The position numbers and the translations under genes are program-made. A DNA stretch of 64,000 nt from Euborellia annulipes (Eukaryota > Arthropoda > Insecta > Dermaptera > Anisolabididae), in NCBI GenBank assembly GCA_023213315.1, contig JAKCPI010002471.1, positions 1 through 64,000 of the forward strand, in the 5' to 3' direction. This document shows positions 56,206 to 64,000 of the stretch, piece by piece. Positions within the stretch are counted from its first letter, which is position 1; each line of letters opens with the position of its first letter. The notes beneath the pieces were generated by a model. It was given only the letters and a program-made list of their open reading frames with translations, was not told where the DNA came from and did not search any database.

Positions 56206-56702
56206 CTCTTCCATCCCTTAACATCAAAAGCCACTTCCCTTCGGCTTAATGATATTTATATGATTGCTAGGGGATCCCGATAGGAAATTCAAATATCTAT
56301 ATTTGAGTTTGCCATCAACAATTTAATTTAATAATGATATTTTGTACAACAAATTGAAATTTGGTTGTATTTTTTAGAACCTTTCTTGCATTATAAGAAG
56401 AGGTTGAATAGAAAGAACCGGGAGAAACCGGAAATAAGGATTAGTTCATTAGGAATATGATCGCAAGAGGAGGAGTTAGAGATAGGAAATAAAGTAACTT
56501 TACTGCCAGAGGCTGGTTGGGTTTGAGGTGTGTCTTCGTGTACGTAAGCACCCCGAGTAAATAAACGGAAATCCCGATAGGAATTTCAAATAATAAGATG
56601 CAGTTCCTTAAAATATTTGCGGAAGTTTACTCCTTATTAAATAAATAGCAAGTTCTTCAAGAAGTTTTTAATAAAAAAATAATTTAGGGCCTAGAGGCCT
56701 AT

Positions 56703-56848
56703 TTTTTTATTTTCAGGATTTTATTAATATGATGATTGATGTGCACATTTTTATCAGTTTCGGTCTTTTAAAAGAAGACCATCATCAGATTTGAAAAAAT
56801 CGAAACTGATAGTAGTGCAGATATTAATAAAATTCTGAAAATAAAAAC
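56703..56848. mobile_element. Foldback F8 with GAAACTG-type core
   Basis: The minus strand carries CTGATGA (56782-56788), stem II GGTCTT...AAGACC and GAAAC (56757-56761), but the next bases are TGATA instead of GTC. The right arm has GAAACTGATA without the first box. Confidence 0.65.
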
Positions 56849-56984
56849 ATCTAATCTTATTGTTTAATTAAAGATTTTTATTGAAAAACTTGTTATTTAA
56901 TAAGAAGAGTCAATATCCTCTTACAACTTCCTATTTTCTATAATTTCTATTAGGCCTATTTATTATATCAATAATAGAGGCGAG

Positions 56985-57260
56985 CGTGGCTTATCGGATA
57001 AGCTGAGGCTTAGTAATACGAGGTAAAATGTCACTCGAGTTCGAACCCAACTTGCCGAAAAAATTCAACCAAAGTCGAACGTCTCTGCTGGAGCAAAAGG
57101 GAGTACACATCCCCTCCAATTCCAGGCACTTAGGGCCTGAGGGATGGACATAGGAATTCAGGGGTAAAACATCACCCGAATTCGAACCATTCCTAGATCG
57201 GGGGAGCACAATAGATCTGATCTAGAAGGTCGCAGTGCAAAGAGAAGCCCCTGAACAACT
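56985..57260 (+). repeat. SINE S3, tRNA-headed
   Basis: The head has box A GTGGCTTATCGGATAAGC and box B CGAGTTCGAACCC with tRNA-like spacing. A second GAATTCGAACC motif follows near 57180. No other copy was seen in the window. Confidence 0.6.
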
Positions 57261-58787
57261 AATCAATCAATCAATATATCAATAATAAATATTTGGCAAT
57301 TTGAGAGTCCCGATGAAGGGTCGACCTGCCAACGAAACGTCAGCAGTAAACAACAGTAAAATTAATTCTTTTGACTGATACCTCGCCCTCATTAATAGAC
57401 ACTGTAGAAATTAATTATTAATAAGAGATAGCGTTAAGATCGAGCCTGCTATAGGCAATCAGAAAGCTTGTTTATTGTCACATATGACATTGAATAATTT
57501 TTCCGTAATTAAAAAAAAAAAATCTCTATTTTCTAAATTTTTCATTTTCAAACATAAAAAATTTTTTATTCCCTATTTTCAAGATTTTTCTAATCATAAA
57601 CAAATTACTTCCAAAAATTGCTTAAAATTTGAAATACAAATTTTGATGCCCCTTTTACTTGATAAAGAAATTAGAATAAAAATTTTGTGACGTAAAGTAG
57701 CCAATATAAATTTCAAAACAATGATAAAGCAATTTGTTAATAATTGGAATTTTTCTCATAAGAAAAGTGACGTCAATTGAGGTGAAAATTTTATCAGACA
57801 TCTTGAGTGACATAAAAATGTATTAACCTAATTAATCAAAATAAATTTAATGAGCACAAAGAACTTTTTTATTAATATTGATTTTTTTTTTTTGTAATTT
57901 CCAATGCGACAAAAAAGTTTTAAACATTCAGAAGAATGTTCTAAAAAAAAAAAAGTTGAATAATTAGAAGTTTGTTTGTTGTTGGCTAATAACTTCTAAT
58001 ATATTAATTATTTCTAATTTTCATGCTAGAATAAGGAAATGTTAAAAAAAAAAAAAAAAAAAAAATTATGAATAATAAATGTCATGAAAAACGGAAATTG
58101 ACAAGTGTTTATTTAAAGACAAAAGGCCAATGGAGAGAGGCTTGATCAGTGAAAGAAACGTTTTTGTCATTGGTTGTAAATCCTCTCAGTTTAAAGCAAA
58201 CTTTTAGAGAAAAGTGCCTCATAACTATTTTTCGATGGCAGATAAAACGTCATTGTTGATCGTTGCCGAGGAATAATTTACTGATATTTCTTCTATTTCC
58301 TAGCAATAACATCTTTTTGATGAAAATATTAATTAATACACACGTTTTATTAGGCTTCTTTTATAGACAGGTATGCCCTCACAGTGGGGAGTCATTTGGG
58401 CTGCCTACTTTCAAGGAAACGGCCAGATACGAAAACAAGGCAATGCCAATGATGGCTTGATAAATTAAAATAGAAAGTAGTCAAAAAAGATGGTTACTCC
58501 ACGATTTGATAAGATAATTTTTTTTTTTTTAATATAAGGTCTTTTTCGGCATCAGAAGCCATTTGAATTAAATTTTTGTCCCATTAGACAGTATGTGAAT
58601 CCCAGATTCATAGAACACGATGCAACCACATTAAGGTCCAGAAATTTTAAAAAATTTTAATTGTATTTTTAACAGCATAAAAAACGGTACAATTTTTTTT
58701 TTGTTAATATATATATATAGAGAAAATATTGGAATCATTTCAGAAATTCGATGCCGAGATTTTGATGGATATACATGTCAATAAGAG

Positions 58788-59088
58788 GATAAAGGAGCAA
58801 GCAGCCAGGTAGTTAGTCTCCACGAAATGAAACTCTCTATTGAGGAAACAGTTTCGGTTTTAATGAAATATACCGGTAACCATCATCAGTCCATTTTTCG
58901 AGCTGAAAGCATTGTTGAGTTAGAAAAATCAAAATAATAAATAATTGTTATTTTGATTTTTCTAACTCAACAATGCTTTCAGCTGATAAATGGACTGATG
59001 GTGGTTATATTTCATTAAAACCGAAACTGTTTCCTCATCAGAGAGTTTCATTTCGTGGAGACTAACTACCTGTCTGCTTGCTCTCTTC
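58788..59088. mobile_element. Foldback F9 with GAAACTG-type cores
   Basis: The tips are AGCAAGCAGCCAGGTAGTTA and its complement. The left core, minus strand: CTGATGA (58883-58889), stem II beginning GGTT and ending AACC, GAAAC (58851-58855), then TGT. The right core, plus strand: CTGATGG (58994-59000) and GAAACTGT (59023). Confidence 0.72.
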
Positions 59089-59510
59089 AATGGATATAGG
59101 CCCCTACATGTTTTGAGGAATCCAAAAAGTGCTTTTTGCGACATGATCTGTCTGTGTGTCTGTGAACAAACTATCTCAAGAACGAAAAGAGCTACGAGGT
59201 TGAAATTTTATATTTAAGTTAGTTAACTACCCCCTGACATGTGACATGAAGCTTTTGAACAAAATCGGTCAAAAAATACTAGTACTTTACTGATGCAGTT
59301 TTTCAGATTTCAAAATTCGCTCCAAAATTTTGAAAAAAATTCATAAATCAATTATTTTTTAGATGCTCTTTAAAATGTATATTCTCATTTTGCTTTCAAA
59401 ATTGTTTGAAGTATACTCTTTTTACTTTTGTACTTCATAGGAAAGATGGGAGAAATGGTTCCCATGGTAACAAAATATAAATATTTTCCCATGTTGATAT
59501 GTTTTACATC

Positions 59511-59756
59511 TGCCCTCGGGGCTTGGTATGCTAACCTCGTATACCAAAAGTCGCGGGTTCGGACCCCAGGGAGTCCGATGATTTTATTTAAGCCATTTGG
59601 ATACCAAATGGCTTAAATAAGAATGCCTGGACCCCAAATAGATATTATTTATATATAACGGATATCGTAAGTCTTATATGGCCTGAGTTGCCGAAAAGAC
59701 TGAGTGAATGTGTTGTGAGTGTGAATGGAAAAAAGTGTGAGTGTTAAAAAAAAAAA
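59511..59756 (+). repeat. SINE S1, full length
   Basis: Box A GCTTGGTATGCTAACC and box B GGGTTCGGACCCC, then the CATTTGGATACCAAATGG palindrome, GGCCTGAGTTGCCGAAAAGA and a TGTGAGTGTGAATG tail. Flanks TTTACATCT and TTTGACATCT indicate its target duplication. Confidence 0.82.
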
Positions 59757-61590
59757 TTTGACATCTTGAATTTTAATTTATCGGTGGAAACTAAATATAT
59801 CACGGCACAAAAAAAAATTACCGAAAGTGTGCTGTGCGACCAGCCACACCAGATTTTTTTTTCTTTTATAATAACGAGACAAATATTTGCAATTTAAATG
59901 TGTCCGGTTTTTTGCTACTGAGTATATATAAATAATCTAAATTAATTTTAAATCTGTTATCATTATCAGAGGCGGAGATAAATTCCCCTTCAAGCTTATT
60001 AGGTCTAAAAAAAAAATGCATTCCAAACGGGCATATGCAAAAATATCATTAAAGTAGAAGAAAAGAAAATTTCAAAATTATTAACCCCGAAAAAGAGAGC
60101 GCTATTTAATATTCATTAGCCAATATGGCTTTAAAACGCAATTTATTTCCTTGCAGCGCAATCAATTTTGTGATTAAAAGTGCGAAATAAATATTTAATT
60201 TAATCTTAATGTATTAATTTAATCTTTAAATTAATATAAATTCCAATTAGAATGATAAAACAAAGATCACAAGTATGTTGATGTTGATAGGCTCGTTCTT
60301 TTTTTTTTTTTCTTAAAAATTTTAAAGTTTTCCCAGGACTAATGTGGCACACATAATATTCGGCTGAAATATAACCGAGTCGAGTCGCAGACTCGTGCCA
60401 ATTACAATCGTTCACTTCCGGTTGCTTGTTTTCCCCAAGGACTGACAAAAACAGTCACTAATTTTAATAAAAAAAAAAAAAAATACTACTAAAGAAACAA
60501 TTCATATGAACAATTGTTCATAAAAATTTTGTTTTGCTATATTCAAATGGAATAAATGAATGAATAATGAAATGTTAATCAGAAATATAAGAAGAATATG
60601 AGGAAAAGAATTGTAATATTAATAATATATCACAAATTCATTAGTCTAGTTAACTTTCTATTCAAACAGTAAAAATAGCGAGAAAAGGCCAAGAAGATAA
60701 CAAATTTCTAAGTGCTAAAGAATATGCGAATAAAATCCAGTGGGGGTAGTCAAGTGAATGTGATTGGCTGGAAATAGCGGGAAAGAGTTCAATTATATTA
60801 ATAATTAAAAACTCTACCGATGAATTTTAAAATCCTGAAAATGGTTCTATTAAGGAAAGAAACGTCGCTTAGTGAGTAAGTAAAAGAATGAGAAAATAAA
60901 ATAAGAGAAAGTAAAAACAGAGTTCAACCTACACCCTGAAAGCTCAAAAAATAAATATAGTTTTTCCCGATAAGAGGGCGTTGTGTGTCTTAAAAAGTAA
61001 GCCAAAAAAAACACCTATTACGAAAATTTGCCAAGAGATGTCAGCAATAAATTTATTTTTTTGTAAAAACACCTTCGAAAAAATTTTCTTGCAAAGACCT
61101 GACTGCACTTCTCCTTTTCACTTGCAACTAATTCAAAACTATATTTATATAAATATTTGGAGGGAACAAAAGAAGAAAACAAATTTCGAATCTATTAATT
61201 TATATTGGCGGTATTTATAGGACCACCGACAGGGAGAGGGGATAATTGCCAGGGGCCCGGCCCTTAAATCTTAAAAAAATTAAATTCTTGCTGAGATGGG
61301 ATCGAAATGAATTAATGAAAAATAAATATTGGCTTTAGATGCTTTTCACACTCTGTTTATAACCTAAAATGCAGCAGCCAGGAAAAATAAAAAAGCTTTA
61401 TATTTAGTTGCCGACGTTTCGATTGCTATTCGCACTCATCATCAGGTTCTATCGTAACAACTTTTATTCTGTAAATAATTATTTTATATACATTAATACT
61501 AATTAATGAACTCTACATGAAATAATTAAATATTTAGGCCTACTTACATGCAAAATTACTATTTACTTATAAGGAAAATTTTACTTAAAA

Positions 61591-62237
61591 TCTTTATAAT
61601 TTGGGTGTGTCTGTCGTCTGCCTCGTTTGCAACTTCGTTGGAATTTTGAAACGAAATTTTGGTCTAAAGGACGTTTGGAGAGTCGAAAACTGGGTCCGAA
61701 ATTCCTATAACTTTTGAGTTATTAATTGATAAAGTTACGATTTCCCCATAGGAAATGTATAGAGAAAAATTAATGTATTCTTTGCAGTTGTGTATTCATG
61801 AAGGTAAACAAATCCTCAAGCTGGACTGGATTGGAATACGTAGTAATAATAATTTTCTTTTTATATTTAAGAAAGGCGAGGGTCCGCGCGGCGGGCCGAG
61901 CAGTGGGGGGGGGTCCAGGGGGCGGCCCCCTGTCGACGCCAGGCGGTTTTCATATTTAAGAAAGGCGAGGGTCCGCGCAGGCGGGCCGGCCAGCTGGGGG
62001 GGGCAGGGGGGCCCCTGTCAGACGCCAGGCGGTTTTTCATATTTAAGAAAGGCGAGGGCCGGCAGGCGGGGAGCAGTGGTGGGGGGTCCAGTGGGGCAGC
62101 CCCTGTCTAGACGTCAGGCGGTTTCTCATATTTAAGAAAGGCGAGGGTCCGCCGCAGGCGGGCCGAGCCAGCGGCTGGGGGTCCAGGGGGCGTCCCCCGG
62201 CTAGACCGAAGCCCGCCGAAGGCGGGCGGCCGGCTAG
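61591..62237 (+). mobile_element. Helitron-like element (3' end clear)
   Basis: The 3' end has a GC-rich hairpin GCCCGCCGAAGGCGGGC (62211-62227), a short GGCCGG and CTAG (62234-62237) followed by T, matching Helitron ends. The 5' start is tentative (A|TCTTTATAATT at 61591). The body includes a minisatellite (61869-62200) and no Rep/helicase frame, so it is non-autonomous. Confidence 0.6.
61869..62210 (+). repeat. 88-bp GC-rich minisatellite
   Basis: Four tandem units starting AAGAAAGGCGAGGG at about 61869, 61958, 62045 and 62133, each with GGCGGGCC and GGGGGTCCAG blocks. It lies inside the Helitron-like element. An overlapping ORF (61755-62135) is a by-product of the repeat. Confidence 0.9.
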
Positions 62238-62271
62238 TATTTTATATAGTTAAAGTATATAAAATAACACT

Positions 62272-63412
62272 AGTCGACAAAAATGAACTTTTTTCTTTCA
62301 CAAGAATGAAGATATGAAATTCTAGAAGTATTTTTCCCTGAATTCAGATATGTAGTTAGAATTTTCCATCAGGCACAGTTTTAGAGATATAGAGCAAAAT
62401 AGATTTTAGTCGAAAATGGGCCTAAAACGGTTTTATTTAGAATGTTCAAATTATTTTTAACGGGACGTCAAATTATGCAGATAGTTAGAATACATATAAA
62501 TTTTAAGTTTCATTCCAATCGGAGGTATTTAGACGTGGCAAACGGTTAAAGTTTCAAAAAATCGAAATTTCCAAGATTTTTTGCTTTAGTCACCTAATAC
62601 AATTTTAGATATCCCTGAATGAAAACACATATATGTACGATATTCTATAGTTCTTTGGCTTTCTAAAAATCATTCATTCATAAAAATCTGTTAATTATTA
62701 AAGAAATTATTAACAAAAACGTGAGCAAAGAAAAAACACAAGTACACTCACTGGTCGAAAAAAATGGACTTCAATTGAATTAAAAAGGAACTCTATCCAC
62801 GAGAAGCTAATGTATCCTCTCTGAGCATCGAGTCACGGGCACTAACTTTATTATATATTATTAAAAAAAAATATTTTGTATCTCATATCTTTCTTATACT
62901 TCTAAAAGAACAAGAGGTCCATTTTTTTCGTCCAGTGAGTGTACTTGTGTTTTTCTTTGCTCACGTTTTTGTTAATAATTTCTTTAATAATTAACAGATT
63001 TTTATGAATGAATGATTTTAGAAAGCCAAAGAACTATAGAATATCGTACATATATGTGTTTTGCATTCAGGGATATCTAAAATTGTATTAGGGGTGACTA
63101 AAGCAAAAAAATCTTGGAAATTTCGATTTTTTGAAACTTTAAGCCGTTTGCGGCACGTCTAAATGACCTCCGATTGGAATGAAACTTAAAATTTATATGT
63201 ATTCTAACTATCTGCATAATTTGACGGGGTGTCCCGTTAAAAATAATTTGAACATTCTAAATAAAAGCGTTTTAGAGCCCATTTTCGACTAAAATCTATT
63301 TTGCTCTATATCTCTAAAACTGTGTGATGGAAAAATTCTAACTACATATCTGAATTCAGGGTGAAAAAATATAGGTTCACTAATCAGATATCTTGTGAAA
63401 AAATTGTCGACT
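62272..63412. repeat. 1.1-kb palindrome with about 480-bp arms
   Basis: The left arm (62272-62746) from GTCGACAAAAATGAAC is repeated inverted at 62946-63412. The arms match well throughout with scattered substitutions (for example AACGGGACGTCAAATTATGC against its partner). The centre is a mariner-type MITE. Confidence 0.88.
62747..62945. mobile_element. Tc1/mariner-type MITE
   Basis: TA followed by CACTCACTGGTCGAAAAAAA on the left and the inverted TTTTTTTCGTCCAGTGAGTG then TA on the right. The length of about 195 bp, TA duplication and 28-bp termini fit a Tc1/mariner MITE. It forms the centre of the large palindrome. Confidence 0.7.
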
Positions 63413-63814
63413 ATGTAATTAATTACAAAATAAAACTTGTTATCATATCCCTGAAGATGAGTGCAACTAGTACTCGAAACGTCGGCAACTAGATATAAAT
63501 CTTTTTTATTTCACCTGGCTGCTGTTTCCGGCAAGGCTCTGGTCCCTTTCTTCTGATTAAATATCTACAGCCATTCGACTCAAGAAACCTTTAAATAAAT
63601 ATTTATTAAATTGCAAAAATTGTTTCAAGTATAAATTTGTTCTGTTCAGGTCTCGAACACCTGCTCTTAGATTCCATTTGGACTTCTCTAGGTCGCGCCA
63701 AAGAAAATTGTATTTAATAAATATACCGAAGATATAAAAGGCAATGGAATGAAAAATTTAAATTAAATAGAAAAAAAACTCTCTTCCTCCCTAAGTGGGA
63801 ATTAAAAGAATTTC

Positions 63815-63905
63815 AATAAAACTTGCTAGGGGTCGGAGGTTCTATTCCCACCCCAAGCAAGAAAAATTTATTTCAATTGAATTGGCTAACAATCGAATGA
63901 GACCT
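63815..63905 (+). repeat. SINE S2 fragment
   Basis: GGTCGGAGGTTCTATTCCCA (box B region) followed by the S2 body AAATTTATTTCAATTGAATT and a truncated tail. Confidence 0.6.
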
Positions 63906-63910
63906 TAAAC

Positions 63911-64000
63911 CAGTAGTTTCCCAGCTTTATGTTACAACGCCTCCCTTAAAAATATTTAATCATATGACTCCTCCCCCCTCCCGCATTTTGTAAAATAATC
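63911..64000 (+). mobile_element. hAT MITE, cut by window end
   Basis: CCAGTAGTTTCCCAGCTTTA and the following ACAACGCCTCCCTTAAAAAT match the 5' end of the hAT MITE at 32145. The right terminus is outside the window. Confidence 0.65.

Larger units (their letters stand above)
58715..59856 (-). repeat. Dispersed repeat R1 with foldback and SINE insertions
   Basis: Minus-strand R1 from the TATATATAG/AGAAAATATT tail to a truncated hairpin (59810-59855). A foldback (58788-59088) is inserted in the tail, flanked by ATGGATATA repeats. SINE S1 (59511-59756) sits at the same R1 site as in the 50713 copy. Confidence 0.75.
61371..63524. mobile_element. Composite foldback F10 with two full hammerhead cores
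   Basis: The outer tips are GCAGCAGCCAGGAAAAATAA at 61371 and the complement ending at 63524. The left core, minus strand: CTGATGA (61439-61445), stem II GAGTGC...GCAATC, GAAAC (61416-61420), GTC (61413-61415). The right core, plus strand: CTGAAGA (63451-63457), stem II GAGT...ACTC, GAAAC (63476-63480), GTC (63481-63483). The 2-kb interior holds a Helitron-like element and a large palindrome, so it has been a target for later insertions. Confidence 0.8.

Noticed and set aside
61755..62135. 126-codon ORF rich in Gly and Arg
   Set aside because: It is the 88-bp minisatellite read in frame; unit length is not a multiple of three overall and no start context or homology supports it.
61869..62210. 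CRISPR-like array
   Set aside because: Units are directly tandem with no unique spacers, and the context is eukaryotic.

Overview
The window is AT-rich, intron-rich animal DNA, most likely from an arthropod (possibly a crustacean or chelicerate; the sequence does not settle which). Introns are bounded by GT/AG, exons are short, and most of the window is made of mobile elements nested in one another: LTR, RTE-type and Penelope-like retroelements, hAT, Harbinger and mariner-like DNA elements, a Helitron terminus, at least three tRNA-headed SINE families, and many foldback elements.

Region by region. 1-4.9 kb: a very intact LTR retrotransposon (741-bp LTRs, primer-binding site, polypurine tract, ATATT target duplication) that encodes only Gag and protease, inserted in an older repeat. 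5-7 kb: a broken RTE-type LINE inside a dispersed repeat called R1 here. 7.6-12.3 kb: a three-exon C2H2 zinc-finger gene (+) whose first intron carries a hAT element with a perfect 8-bp duplication. 12.5-16.8 kb: R1, a SINE, a second hAT element, and a decayed Penelope-like element with reverse transcriptase and GIY-YIG endonuclease. 17-18.5 kb: an intact leucine-rich-repeat protein gene (-). 18.8-20.2 kb: a MITE and a Harbinger remnant. 20.9-33.6 kb: 17 exons (-) of a golgin orthologous to TRIP11/GMAP-210, ending in its GRAB domain and C-terminal tail; its 5' exon(s) were not found. 33.6-64 kb: almost entirely repeats, with two possible isolated exons (52.2 and 55.8 kb).

The most interesting structure is a class of foldback elements (about 15 across the window) whose arms carry hammerhead-ribozyme-like cores: CTGANGA, a stem II hairpin, GAAAC, then GTC. 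Five cores match fully. In every pair the left copy lies on the minus strand and the right copy on the plus strand, so the predicted cleavage sites face outward. Hammerhead motifs are known from Penelope-like element termini; here they sit in foldbacks with unrelated arm sequences but similar outer tips. A second notable feature is a near-perfect 12-residue ladder of five QT(D/S/E) motifs in the golgin, which resembles multivalent dynein light chain LC8 binding sites.

The host genes (zinc-finger, LRR, golgin) show no sign of working together. The rest of the window records repeated rounds of transposition into introns and into earlier elements.
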